Made by a program: the position numbers and the translations under genes. 64,000 nt of DNA from NCBI RefSeq assembly GCF_025574485.1, contig NZ_JAOBPO010000001.1, positions 131,501 to 195,500 of the forward strand, read 5' to 3'. Positions 1-8,121 of the stretch are shown one piece after another. This DNA comes from Kordiimonas aquimaris. GTDB taxonomy: Bacteria; Pseudomonadota; Alphaproteobacteria; Sphingomonadales; Kordiimonadaceae. Below the pieces are notes generated by a model. It saw nothing but the letters and a program-made list of their open reading frames with translations, did no database searches and had not been told where the DNA came from. The stretch's first letter is position 1, and the number at the start of each line of letters is the position of its first letter.

Positions 1-821
1 ATATCATCCATAATTGCCTTGAGGCGCGGCGATGTTTTAAAAACTTCATGCGTTATCATCCACAAACGCCAACCAGCATCAGGCAATATATCTGAAGCAC
101 GTTTAAGCCTTGCATCATTATCACCCATAAAAATTGGCAAGCGCCCTATACCGCCTGCTGCAATCAATTCCTGCTTTGCCCAAATATCATCCGTATGAAC
201 AGTTGAGATACCACCAAGTGCTTGCTTCATGTCGGGTGAAACAGGTACTTCACCATGCCGCATTACGTGAACGGCATCGGTTCTATCGTATGCACAACTT
301 TCATATACTGCCCCTCTCAATGTTCTGAGCATCTGACCCGACAACGGATAGTCAGGCGGCTTTCGCAGGATACGCAGTGCAATGTCAGCCTCTCGTGCTT
401 CAATTTCCTCCAGTTTATAGGTTGCGACAATATCAAATGTATATTCAGGCCGTTTTCGCACCATATCGGTAAACATTTTTGCGGTAAAAGGCGCGATATG
501 GGGAGGCATTGTAATACGAATAGGTCCGCCAGAATTTGCATCGCCTCGAAACAACAGCTGTTCTGCTGACGTCAGTGAGGCTTCAGCGGTTTCTGCTGCA
601 ACAAGAAGTTCTCGCCCTATAGCGGTTAAATTATACGTTCCATCAGCGCGAACAAAAAGCTTAACGCCAAGCTTTTCTTCAAAACCTTTCAGGCGCCGAC
701 TAATCGTTGTGCGGTTCACATTTAATTGTTCAGCTGCCGCTTCCAACGTTCGAAATCGGGAAAGCGCCAGCAATATTGGCATTTCTGCCCAAATATAGTC
801 CATATGTGCAAAATCGCTCAT
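1..821 (-). CDS. LysR-family transcriptional regulator (C-terminus cut by window edge)
   Basis: The reverse strand reads open from the ATG at 821 to the left edge, giving about 273 residues without a stop. The N-terminus has the LysR winged helix-turn-helix pattern (alanine-rich helix, then NVNRTTISRRLKGFEEKLG), followed by a LysR substrate-binding domain (GPIRITMPPHIAP onward). LysR proteins are usually about 300 residues, so only a short tail is missing. The gene diverges from the dehalogenase-like gene at 899 across a 77-bp gap, the usual arrangement for a LysR activator and its target. The effector is unknown; regulation of the neighbouring pair is inferred. An ATG at 803 is a possible alternative start. 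Confidence 0.9.
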   Translation of the reverse strand, partial: MSDFAHMDYIWAEMPILLALSRFRTLEAAAEQLNVNRTTISRRLKGFEEKLGVKLFVRADGTYNLTAIGRELLVAAETAEASLTSAEQLLFRGDANSGGPIRITMPPHIAPFTAKMFTDMVRKRPEYTFDIVATYKLEEIEAREADIALRILRKPPDYPLSGQMLRTLRGAVYESCAYDRTDAVHVMRHGEVPVSPDMKQALGGISTVHTDDIWAKQELIAAGGIGRLPIFMGDNDARLKRASDILPDAGWRLWMITHEVFKTSPRLKAIMDD

Positions 822-898
822 TCACTTGCAATAACACACGTTGACTAATAATGCCAAGACGAAAAACTAATGCGCATCAACAGCGAAGAAGAGATAAT
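822..898. promoter_or_regulatory. Divergent LysR / hydrolase intergenic region
   Basis: This 77-bp gap separates two divergent start codons and is where a LysR operator and both promoters are expected. It carries a ribosome-binding stretch (AGAAGAGAT) just before the ATG at 899, which supports that start over an in-frame ATG at 851. I see no clear -35/-10 pair, and the operator assignment rests only on the gene arrangement. Confidence 0.35.
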
Positions 899-1915
899 AT
901 GATAAAAAAATCTACCCAAATATTAACGATAATCACCAGCCTTATCACAATAGGGCCAGTATCAGCACAAGTGGAAGATAGTGAATTAGCGCGCCATGAT
1001 TTTCCTTATAAGTCCAATTATGTAGAAGTTCTCGGCTCCAAAATGCATTATGTCGACACCGGCGGCGAGGGCTCCATCGTTGTCATGATCCATGGTCAAC
1101 CAACCTGGTCTTATCTATGGCGCAATGTAATTCCACATGTTGAAAATGAGCACCGCGTTATTGCACTCGACTTAATCGGGTTTGGAAAGTCAGACAAACC
1201 TGACATTGAATACCGCGCAACCGATCACGCACGTTATCTACAAGGGTTTATGGACACGCTCGCACTGGATGACATCACACTGGTTGTTCATGATTGGGGT
1301 TCCATGCTCGGTTTTGACTTCGCCGCCAAAAACCCAGAACGCATCAAAGCAATCGCCTTTATGGAAGCTGGCGTTATCACGGCACCTCCTGAAGTGCCTT
1401 ACGGGCGTGTTAAACCAAAACTCTCCGGTGAAGCCCCCACTGTTATAGAAGGTTTTGCCAACCTGATAGGACAAATCAGAACCCCTGGTGTCGGTGAAAA
1501 GATGATTCTAGAAGACAATTTCTTTCTGGAGCGTTTGGTACTACCCAGCTTTGAAGACCTGCTGACTGAAGATGAAAAAAATGCATACCGCGAACCTTTC
1601 AGCGAAGGTAAAAACCGTCGGCCTATGCTGCAATTCCCACGCGATGTCGCCATTGGTGACAAAGCGCCCCAATACACACTTGATATGATGAAAAACTACA
1701 GCATGTACCTGCTTAAGCAAAAAAACATGCCCAAGCTGCTTTTGCATTTAAGTGAAGGCTTCCTCATTCAGCGCTGGGACGTGGAATGGATGCGCCGCAA
1801 TTACGAAGACCTCACTGTCCATAATATGGGCCCAGGCGGGCATTATATGCAGGAGTTCAACCCAGACGGTATTGGCAAGGCAATAAATATCTGGATGCGT
1901 GACAACAACCTTTAA
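899..1915 (+). CDS. Secreted haloalkane dehalogenase-like alpha/beta hydrolase
   Basis: The 338-residue protein aligns by eye along its length with subfamily II haloalkane dehalogenases (LinB/DhaA), which hydrolyse carbon-halogen bonds. The triad is visible: nucleophile Asp132 with halide-binding Trp133 (VVHDWGS), acid Glu156 (MEA) and His315 (GGHYMQE). The oxyanion segment reads HGQPTWSYLWR, so Gln67 stands where the family has the second halide-stabilising Asn. Residues 1-24 form a signal peptide ending VSA-Q, so the enzyme probably works in the periplasm. The ATG at 899 has a good ribosome-binding site and starts directly at the signal peptide; the frame is open back to 851. It is followed 15 bp later by a secreted RidA-like gene and likely controlled by the divergent LysR. 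The true substrate is unknown. Confidence 0.85.
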   Translation: MIKKSTQILTIITSLITIGPVSAQVEDSELARHDFPYKSNYVEVLGSKMHYVDTGGEGSIVVMIHGQPTWSYLWRNVIPHVENEHRVIALDLIGFGKSDKPDIEYRATDHARYLQGFMDTLALDDITLVVHDWGSMLGFDFAAKNPERIKAIAFMEAGVITAPPEVPYGRVKPKLSGEAPTVIEGFANLIGQIRTPGVGEKMILEDNFFLERLVLPSFEDLLTEDEKNAYREPFSEGKNRRPMLQFPRDVAIGDKAPQYTLDMMKNYSMYLLKQKNMPKLLLHLSEGFLIQRWDVEWMRRNYEDLTVHNMGPGGHYMQEFNPDGIGKAINIWMRDNNL

Positions 1916-1930
1916 TCAGAAAGACCAACA

Positions 1931-2398
1931 ATGAAAAAGATATTCTTAGCAGGTGTACTCGGTGCACTCATTAGCTCAACGGTGTTTGCACAAGGAAGCA
2001 GGCAGGGCGCTGTGCCCCTTATCCCCGATAATTGGCAAAATATATACGAAGAATACGGTTTTGCTCCGGCATTGAAAGTTGGAGACACAATCTATGTCTC
2101 GGGCATGATTGTTCGCCTCATGGGAGAAGGCACCTATGAAGAACGCTACGCAAACGGCATCAAGGCGACTTTTGAAATGTTAGAAAAAATCCTCGCTGAA
2201 GGCGGCGCAACACTTGATGACATTGTGGACATGACAAGCTTTCACACCGACTTACCAAGGCAAATGGCAACCATCCTGTCTGTAAGGAAAGAACTGATGA
2301 ACCAGCCACACCCTGCATGGACGGCTGTTGGCACAACATCCCTTGCAATTCCTGATGGTCAAACAGAGATAAAATTCACGGTTAAGTTAAAAGAATAA
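1931..2398 (+). CDS. Exported RidA/YjgF-family protein
   Basis: The 155-residue protein has a signal peptide (residues 1-20, VFA-Q) and then a RidA/YjgF fold: strand motif YVSGMI, the helix around ATFEMLEKILAEGGATLDDIV, and a C-terminal PDGQTEIKFTV strand. Cytosolic RidA enzymes hydrolyse reactive enamines using an Arg in a PARS motif; here that segment reads PAW (Trp130), so the classical imine-deaminase residue is absent. It lies 15 bp behind the dehalogenase-like gene on the same strand and probably shares its mRNA. A periplasmic role linked to that hydrolase is inferred; the exact activity cannot be stated. Confidence 0.85.
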   Translation: MKKIFLAGVLGALISSTVFAQGSRQGAVPLIPDNWQNIYEEYGFAPALKVGDTIYVSGMIVRLMGEGTYEERYANGIKATFEMLEKILAEGGATLDDIVDMTSFHTDLPRQMATILSVRKELMNQPHPAWTAVGTTSLAIPDGQTEIKFTVKLKE

Positions 2399-2771
2399 TG
2401 CCTGACAATTGTGTTGAATCTCGAATCCTTTATAGGTGGCAATACAGTGTCATATGGTCTTCTTGCCTCAAATACATGATGCAACAGAGACACACTTGCC
2501 TCTCATAAATGTTATTTTGACCCGAATAAACGTTCTGTTTTGGCCATTTTCTTTAAAAAACAGAACGTTTTCATCAAGATTTTTTGCAATTGTAACAAAA
2601 GACTGATACCAGTTTGGCTACTGCAAGACGCCGATTCGCAATCGGCATACTACTGGCAGGTGACTGGTTCAATGTTTGAATCAATTATATATAACCCTGC
2701 GACTGATCTGATTTGGCTTTTGCGCGAACATACGCACCTCATCCGACATCGCGCAAAAGGAACTAAAGAAA
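2399..2771 (+). promoter_or_regulatory. Intergenic leader of the cold-shock gene
   Basis: This 373-bp stretch precedes the cold-shock gene and holds no convincing ORF. It contains the inverted repeat at 2528-2570, a small GC hairpin at 2630-2646 (7-bp stem GCCGATT/AATCGGC, loop CGC), and an AT-rich segment near 2680-2700 (TTATATATAAC) that could hold a -10 element. Cold-shock mRNAs commonly have long structured 5' leaders that control translation by temperature; this region could be one, but no transcription start can be assigned from sequence alone. Confidence 0.45.
2528..2570. repeat. Perfect 14-bp inverted repeat upstream of the cold-shock gene
   Basis: AAACGTTCTGTTTT (2528-2541) is matched exactly by its reverse complement at 2557-2570 with a 15-base spacer, and TTTT appears at the end of the right arm. 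It could be a terminator for the ridA-like gene that ends 130 bp earlier, a leader hairpin, or an operator for a dimeric regulator. The 14-bp perfection is seen directly; the role is open. Confidence 0.6.
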
Positions 2772-2981
2772 ATGGCTAATGGTACTGTAAAATGGTTTAA
2801 CGCCACCAAAGGTTTCGGCTTCATTCAACCTGACGAAGGCGGCAACGATGTGTTCGTACACATTTCTGCTGTTGAAGCTGCTGGTCTTTCTGGCCTGAGC
2901 GACAACCAAAAAGTAACTTACGACATCGAGCCTGATCGTCGCGGTCGCTCTTCAGCTGCTAACCTGAAGCTGGTTGACTAA
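2772..2981 (+). CDS. cspA: CspA-family cold-shock protein
   Basis: The 69-residue protein is a single cold-shock domain. It shows both RNA-binding motifs, RNP1 (KGFGFIQ) and RNP2 (DVFVHIS), in the usual order, with the common start ANGTVKWFN. Such proteins bind single-stranded RNA or DNA and melt secondary structure, acting as RNA chaperones in the cytoplasm. The start has a ribosome-binding site (AAAGGA) about 8 bases upstream. The gene stands alone, with a long leader before it and a strong terminator after it. Which cold-shock paralogue it is, and whether it is cold-induced, cannot be told here. Confidence 0.95.
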   Translation: MANGTVKWFNATKGFGFIQPDEGGNDVFVHISAVEAAGLSGLSDNQKVTYDIEPDRRGRSSAANLKLVD

Positions 2982-3013
2982 TTATTTAGCTACTCTTTAC
3001 TGAGTAACTAACG

Positions 3014-3043
3014 AAAAGCCCCGGCAATTGCCGGGGCTTTTTT
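3014..3043 (+). terminator. Intrinsic terminator of the cold-shock gene
   Basis: A perfect stem GCCCCGGC/GCCGGGGC (3018-3025 and 3030-3037) with an AATT loop is flanked by AAAA and a run of T (3038-3043). It starts 33 bases after the cspA stop codon. The A/T flanks make it potentially bidirectional, but no gene converges on it from the right. Confidence 0.93.
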
Positions 3044-3132
3044 GTTGCTGCTAAAAAGATAAATCTGATCAGACAATCAGAATGTTGCGTAGAAAGTAAT
3101 ATTCCAGAGAGGTAAAACCGGGAGCAACAAAC

Positions 3133-4035
3133 TTGACTGCAGTTCACCAACAAAAATGGCTCATCACCGGAGGGACCGGATTTATTGGCAAAGCCTTAAG
3201 CGCATCACTTGTCAACAGCGGCATGCATGTAACGGTGCTGACACGCAACACTGCAAAAGCCGCGAACCACATGCCTGATAAGGTAAACTTGATATCAGAC
3301 CTTACCGCGCTGCCCTCTGATATATCATTTGATTGCATCGTTAACCTTGCCGGAGAACCACTTTTCAGTGGATTATGGACAGCGAAACGCAAGCAAGCTT
3401 TCTTTGATAGCCGCCTTGGCACCACCTCAGCACTGGTCACACTTATTGAACGTATGGAAAACAAGCCAAGTGTCATGATTAGCGGTAGCGCAATTGGCTA
3501 TTACGGCATGTCACTTGAAACCGAATTTACAGAGAATGGCCCGCCCGGCACGGACGAGATGGCTCAATTGTGTGATCAATGGGAGAAAGCAGCAGCACCA
3601 ATTAAGCAAACAGGGGTTCGCCTAGCATATCTTAGAACCGGACTGGTAATGGATAAATCAGGCGGCATGCTCCCACCGCTTTTGCTGTCATCAAAACTGT
3701 GTATGGGCGCGAAGCTTGGTGATGGTCAACAATGGATGAGCTGGATCAGCCTTAATGATATTGTTCGCCTTATTCTGTTTGTTGCCAAAGACCAGACTAT
3801 AAGCGGCCCCGTTAACGGCACCGCGCCTGCTCCTGTTAATCAAACTGAGTTCAGTGACGCACTTGCAGCGCACGTTAACCGCCCACGTTTCCTGAGAATG
3901 CCCGCAGCACCAATGCGTCTGATACTAGGAGATATGGCAGACCTGTTGCTCAATGGCCAAAAAGTACTGCCCGCCAAAGCACTATCAGCAGGCTTCGAAT
4001 TTCAGGAACCCGAACTTAAACAAGCTTTTGCATAA
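3133..4035 (+). CDS. TIGR01777-family NAD(P)-dependent epimerase/dehydratase
   Basis: The 300-residue protein has an N-terminal Rossmann motif (WLITGGTGFIGKAL) and the family signatures NLAGEPL, SAIGYYG and MSWISLNDIV, with the C-terminal DUF1731-like tail (RMPAAPMRLILGDMADLLLNGQKVLP). This matches the YfcH/SDR39U1 branch of extended short-chain dehydrogenases, whose substrate is unknown. The start is a TTG at 3133 preceded by GGAG. It runs into rluA 49 bp downstream, so the two may be cotranscribed. Length is normal for the family. Confidence 0.88.
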   Translation: MTAVHQQKWLITGGTGFIGKALSASLVNSGMHVTVLTRNTAKAANHMPDKVNLISDLTALPSDISFDCIVNLAGEPLFSGLWTAKRKQAFFDSRLGTTSALVTLIERMENKPSVMISGSAIGYYGMSLETEFTENGPPGTDEMAQLCDQWEKAAAPIKQTGVRLAYLRTGLVMDKSGGMLPPLLLSSKLCMGAKLGDGQQWMSWISLNDIVRLILFVAKDQTISGPVNGTAPAPVNQTEFSDALAAHVNRPRFLRMPAAPMRLILGDMADLLLNGQKVLPAKALSAGFEFQEPELKQAFA

Positions 4036-4084
4036 GCTTGGCAGCTACGTTATGTGTGACCCAGAAAAAGGGACAACTTCAACA

Positions 4085-4780
4085 ATGGCTATATTCACCA
4101 CACAGCGCGATCATGTGATGCAATCATACGATCCACCACAACACCCTTTCATTGATGTACTATATACTGACAGCGACCTGTTGGTTTTGAACAAACAAAG
4201 TGGTCTGCTGTCTGTCCCTGGCAAGCTTGAAGAACATAACGACTGTCTGGAAGCTAGAGCATGTGCAACCTATGACGATCCTCTACTAGTACACCGGCTT
4301 GATATGGAAACATCTGGCGTTTTCATTATGGCACGCAACCGCAATGCTCAACGGTCGTTAGGCCAGCAATTTGAGAAGCGTAAAACGCACAAAACCTATG
4401 TCGCGCGCGTTGTCGGGGAAATGCCGTCACTCGAAGGCACCGTGGACTTGCCTTTGATCTGTGATTGGCCCAACAGGCCGAAACAAATGGTCGACCATGA
4501 AAACGGCAAAAATGCTATAACGCACTGGCGCGTGCTGGACCTAGAGCAAAAGAACAACACGGCCATCAGTCGAGTTGAACTAACACCTGAAACCGGCAGG
4601 TCTCATCAATTACGGGTACACATGCTAGCGCTCGGCCACGTCATAGTTGGTGATCATCTTTATGGTGATGCCATAACGACTGGTATGGCAAACAGGCTGC
4701 AACTGCATGCACACAAGCTGACCATTCATCACCCAACTAAGCAAGAACCTGTCACCTTTGAAGCGCCCCTCCCGTTTTAA
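4085..4780 (+). CDS. rluA: Dual-specificity 23S rRNA/tRNA pseudouridine synthase RluA
   Basis: From YDPPQHPF onward the protein follows E. coli RluA closely: NKQSGLLSVPGKLEEH, the catalytic-Asp motif VHRLDMETSG, DLPLICDWPNRPKQ and TGRSHQLRVHMLALGH. RluA converts uridine 746 of 23S rRNA and uridine 32 of some tRNAs to pseudouridine. The frame is open back to 3953 inside the previous gene, so the start must be chosen: ATG 4085 has a purine-rich stretch (AAAAAGGGA) upstream, whereas ATG 4118 would give about the E. coli length of 219 residues. A short N-terminal extension is therefore uncertain; the function is not. Confidence 0.9.
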   Translation: MAIFTTQRDHVMQSYDPPQHPFIDVLYTDSDLLVLNKQSGLLSVPGKLEEHNDCLEARACATYDDPLLVHRLDMETSGVFIMARNRNAQRSLGQQFEKRKTHKTYVARVVGEMPSLEGTVDLPLICDWPNRPKQMVDHENGKNAITHWRVLDLEQKNNTAISRVELTPETGRSHQLRVHMLALGHVIVGDHLYGDAITTGMANRLQLHAHKLTIHHPTKQEPVTFEAPLPF

Positions 4781-4796
4781 ATAAAGTATGACGCCG

Positions 4797-5081
4797 TTAT
4801 GATGTGTCTACACTTGCTTCAAGCGGAATAATAATATCTGTCTCGCCAGCCGCCAGCATATAAACCGTTGCGACCATAGCAAGCTTACCCATTTCATCTG
4901 TAATATTGCCAGCATCACGTGCATGCATATACCCGCTCAACATTGACGCCGCCTGTTCACGCGTCATGTTAATTTCATTCAATAAACCTTCCACTACAGG
5001 GTAGTCTTCTCCTGATACATCAAATGTCCCATTTAAAAATACGTCACCATTTTTTGTGACTGTCACCTTTAGTGTACGCAT
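4797..5081 (-). CDS. Small protein of unknown function
   Basis: This 94-residue ORF is not recognised. It has a beta-rich start (RTLKVTVTKNGDVFLNGTFDVS), a central helical stretch with many Met and Ala residues, and a hydrophobic segment (LAMVATVYMLAAGETDIIIPL) near the end. There is no signal peptide. It lies between the convergent rluA gene and the kefC-like gene, on the same strand as the latter and 40 bp downstream of it, so it could be the last gene of that operon. Coding status is supported by its fit between neighbours and natural codon use. Confidence 0.6.
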   Translation of the reverse strand: MRTLKVTVTKNGDVFLNGTFDVSGEDYPVVEGLLNEINMTREQAASMLSGYMHARDAGNITDEMGKLAMVATVYMLAAGETDIIIPLEASVDTS

Positions 5082-5121
5082 TATCTATTCCTATACTGAC
5101 AAAGATGCATGCTTTCCCACA

Positions 5122-6909
5122 TCACCATGTATCATCATTCTTGAGCGACTGAGCATCGTGGCTCATTAATTCTTCCAATTGCTTACGCGCTTTTTTAGCA
5201 TAATCGATAACCGCAGCTTCATCGCCTCGGTACTTGGCAATTTCGTCTACAGCATATTCATCATAGCGCCTGAAGCGACCTGCGACCCTGTTAGCAAAAT
5301 GAGCCGGATACCCAAGTTCGCGTAGTGCCATTTCTCCAATTTCCAGCGCAGAGGAAAAAGTTTCACGGCGCACATGCGCGACACCCAGTTCCTTAAGTTC
5401 AACCACATTCCCGCGGTTCTTTGCTCGCGCTAGAACTGTTAATTTAGGATAATAAGCTTTAAGAACTTTGGCAGCTTCCTGCACAGCAGCAGGGTCATCC
5501 ATCGCAAGGACAACCAGCCGGGCATCCTTGGCTCCGGCAGCCTCCAACAGGTCATATCGTGTGATGTCACCGTAAAAAATCTGGAAGCCAAATTTACTCA
5601 ATGTCTCGATATGCGTGGGGTTATTATCAACAACCGTCACAGGTACCTGCAGCGAAAGCATTAAACGTCCAACAATCTGTCCAAACCGGCCAAATCCGGC
5701 AATTATAACGTGTCCTTCATTTGCAATAACGTCTGTCTCACGTGCATCAACATTAGCTGAGCGTCGTAAAATAAAGTCGTACACAAACATCAACAATGGT
5801 GCCAGCAACATGGAAAAAGACGCCACAACCAATAAGGTTTTAGCCAGCGCATCAGGCATAAGTGTTGTGGCACTCATCACCGAAATCAGAACAAACGCAA
5901 ATTCACCAGCAGGCGACAGCAAAAGAGCAAATAGTATTTTTTCATGCCAAACAAAGCCTGCAAAGTGTCCAAGTACCATCAAAATCAATGACTTTGCGAC
6001 AATTAGAACAAGAACCAACCCTATAATCCACAATGGGTCTGCCATGAAAAGTGACAAGTCTACGGACATGCCAACGGCAATGAAAAACAAGCCCATTAAC
6101 AGCCCTTTAAAAGGCTCGATGTTTAACTCCAACTCATGCCGGTATTCAGAATCAGCAAGCAATACACCAGCGAGAAAAGTGCCAAGTGCCATTGAGATAC
6201 CAACAAACTCAACAAGCAAACCACTGCCCACAACCAGCATCAATGCAAAGCTTGTGAACACTTCACGTTGGCCGGTGGACGCGATAATGCGGAAAAGAGG
6301 TCGGATCAGAAAACGGCTCGAAAAGATAAAAAAGGCAATGACAGCAATGACTTTCGCAGCAATCAACAGATCAAAAACAAACGGACCATTGTTGAAAGCG
6401 ATAACCGGCAAAATCGCCAAAATTGGGATAATCGATATATCCTGAAATAACAGGATCGAAAATGAAACCTTACCGATCTCCGATTTCAACAATCGCCGCT
6501 CTTCAAGCGTTTGCAACGCTATAGGTGTAGACGAAAGCGCAAGAGCAAGCCCTGCGAGCACCGCAATACTAAGAGCTGCACCACCAATTATGGCAAGCAG
6601 ACTGATAAGAATAATGGAGACAACAACTTGAAGACTACCAAAGCCGATCAATTGCCGGTGCATGTTCCATAGTTTTTTGGGATTAAGCTCCAGCCCAATA
6701 AGGAACATTAACAATACAACGCCAAACTCCGAAAACCTCAGGATAGCATCAACGTCCCGGATGAAGGCAACTCCCCACGGCCCAATGACCATGCCGGCTG
6801 CCAGATAACCAAGAACGGACCCTAGACCGAGCCGCTTAAAAACAGGTACAGCAATGACAGCAGCTGCCAAATATAAAAACGCACTATTTAGAAAACTGTG
6901 ATCATCCAT
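5122..6909 (-). CDS. KefB/KefC-type glutathione-gated K+/H+ antiporter (CPA2)
   Basis: The 595-residue protein has about 12 membrane segments of the Na+/H+ exchanger type (residues 1-380) and a cytoplasmic RCK/TrkA-N domain (from about 400) starting HVIIAGFGRFGQIVGRLM. The segment HELELNIEPFKGLLMGLFFIA is the conserved KefC Q-linker region. KefB/C proteins release K+ in exchange for H+ when electrophile-glutathione adducts bind, acidifying and protecting the cytoplasm. The ATG at 6909 overlaps the stop of the KefF-like gene (ATGGATGA), indicating translational coupling; the TTG at 6927 would lie before the ribosome-binding GGGGAG and is rejected. KefB and KefC cannot be separated by eye. Confidence 0.9.
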   Translation of the reverse strand: MDDHSFLNSAFLYLAAAVIAVPVFKRLGLGSVLGYLAAGMVIGPWGVAFIRDVDAILRFSEFGVVLLMFLIGLELNPKKLWNMHRQLIGFGSLQVVVSIILISLLAIIGGAALSIAVLAGLALALSSTPIALQTLEERRLLKSEIGKVSFSILLFQDISIIPILAILPVIAFNNGPFVFDLLIAAKVIAVIAFFIFSSRFLIRPLFRIIASTGQREVFTSFALMLVVGSGLLVEFVGISMALGTFLAGVLLADSEYRHELELNIEPFKGLLMGLFFIAVGMSVDLSLFMADPLWIIGLVLVLIVAKSLILMVLGHFAGFVWHEKILFALLLSPAGEFAFVLISVMSATTLMPDALAKTLLVVASFSMLLAPLLMFVYDFILRRSANVDARETDVIANEGHVIIAGFGRFGQIVGRLMLSLQVPVTVVDNNPTHIETLSKFGFQIFYGDITRYDLLEAAGAKDARLVVLAMDDPAAVQEAAKVLKAYYPKLTVLARAKNRGNVVELKELGVAHVRRETFSSALEIGEMALRELGYPAHFANRVAGRFRRYDEYAVDEIAKYRGDEAAVIDYAKKARKQLEELMSHDAQSLKNDDTW

Positions 6910-7450
6910 CGGGACACGTCTCCCCAATCAATGCTGACAAAGCCTTACAATACGCTGCCGAAAAACCTTTTATGTCCTGATAATCAAGGCTGCGCGCCTC
7001 ATGTGTTACAAAGGCATCAACAACATCCATACCGCAATAACGCGCTGTCATCTCAATTGGCTTCAAATAGTCAGCAACAGGTGCACCGTGACTTTGCTCA
7101 TCGTTATAGGCAGATTGCGATCCGCCTGTAGATGCGGCAATCATAAACTTCTTACCCGCCAAAACATTGCCGCCATCACCGTAAGCGAAACCATTTTGCA
7201 GTACGGCATCTTGCCACTCTTTAATAATTGAAGGAGCGCTAAACCAATATATTGGAAACTGAAATACCAACGCGTCTGCATCGCGCAGTGCGTTTTGCTC
7301 AGCCTGCTCATCAATTAACATAGATGGATACAGTTCATATAGATCACGCACTTCTACATAAGGCAAGCCACACGCCATCATCATCAAACTACGATTGTAG
7401 CGGGATTTGTGCGGTGATGGGTGCGCATAGATAAGTGTAATCTTCTTCAT
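6902..7450 (-). CDS. KefF/KefG-type NAD(P)H oxidoreductase, ancillary to the K+ antiporter
   Basis: The 182-residue flavodoxin-fold protein begins KKITLIYAHPSPHKSRYN and contains FQFPIYWFSAPSIIKEWQDAVLQNGFAYG, both typical of KefF/KefG and MdaB quinone reductases. In E. coli this subunit binds the antiporter and is needed for full efflux while reducing quinones with its FMN. Its stop codon overlaps the antiporter start by eight bases, a tight coupling that supports joint assembly. Length is normal for the family. The electron acceptor is not known here. Confidence 0.9.
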   Translation of the reverse strand: MKKITLIYAHPSPHKSRYNRSLMMMACGLPYVEVRDLYELYPSMLIDEQAEQNALRDADALVFQFPIYWFSAPSIIKEWQDAVLQNGFAYGDGGNVLAGKKFMIAASTGGSQSAYNDEQSHGAPVADYLKPIEMTARYCGMDVVDAFVTHEARSLDYQDIKGFSAAYCKALSALIGETCPDG

Positions 7451-7510
7451 GGTTTCAGACCTTAGACGGCGCTGACAGGGAAGGCAAACAGCTTAAGTCA
7501 CGATGATTAT

Positions 7511-8032
7511 TTAGTTGCCCGATTGGCTTTTCAGGCTGACTTGATTGTAGACAAATACTTGGTCGATAAGCTGGCCATCCGTTGAAAAAGGAACATACAA
7601 AATTGTGACCGTTACAAAGTCTTTGTTAGGTGACAATGCATCAGCCGTTACAACGATAGGCTCACGCACATCTACACAGTAACGAGAAGACTGGAGTATT
7701 CTTTTAAAAACATAAGGATGCAAACTCTCGGATATTTTCTTGTTGGTGTGCGCGCCGTAAAAATCATCAAGGCGTGTCCCCAAAAGCCTCAGATACACAT
7801 CTTCAACTTCATTATGTGCATTGTAGATCAAATCAAATAGCGAAACCTCGGGCAAATAAGGCTTTAAATCTGATGGATTTAGATCGGCGCGGCGCGGCAA
7901 GCGTAACCCGTCTGTTTTCTTATCAAAATATGCCAAAACTTCAGCAAACCGCTTGTTCTCGACACACCTTTCGCGTGCCAACTCAATAGAGAATTCGCCT
8001 TCAATTTCAGGAGTTTTATCTATATCGATCAT
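7511..8032 (-). CDS. PAS-domain protein (PAS_5-like family)
   Basis: The 173-residue protein has no output domain. Its pattern (helical start, LPRRADLNPSDLKPYLPEVSLFDLIY, then VYLRLLGTRLDDFYGAHTNKKISE and a beta-rich C-terminus) is that of the short stand-alone PAS family PF07310, common in alphaproteobacteria and of unknown biochemical role. Similar proteins are suspected sensors or adaptors. It lies between the M24 peptidase gene and the KefF-like gene on the same strand, with gaps of about 90 and 60 bp. A second member occurs at 27293. Confidence 0.75.
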   Translation of the reverse strand: MIDIDKTPEIEGEFSIELARERCVENKRFAEVLAYFDKKTDGLRLPRRADLNPSDLKPYLPEVSLFDLIYNAHNEVEDVYLRLLGTRLDDFYGAHTNKKISESLHPYVFKRILQSSRYCVDVREPIVVTADALSPNKDFVTVTILYVPFSTDGQLIDQVFVYNQVSLKSQSGN

Positions 8033-8121
8033 TTTGCTCCAATAGGCACAGGCCTGACCTTAGTACGCTTGAAACCCTTTGCACACTTATTTTAACTTGC
8101 CCATAAAGACTTAAGGCAAGA

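Noticed and set aside
2540-2779. 79-residue ORF in the cold-shock leader
   Set aside because: It overlaps the cspA start, has no ribosome-binding site or protein-like composition, and covers leader structures.
5615-6445. Long open frame of 276 codons opposite the kefC-like gene
   Set aside because: It is antisense to a well-conserved antiporter and reads as a Thr/Asn/Lys-rich shadow of that gene.
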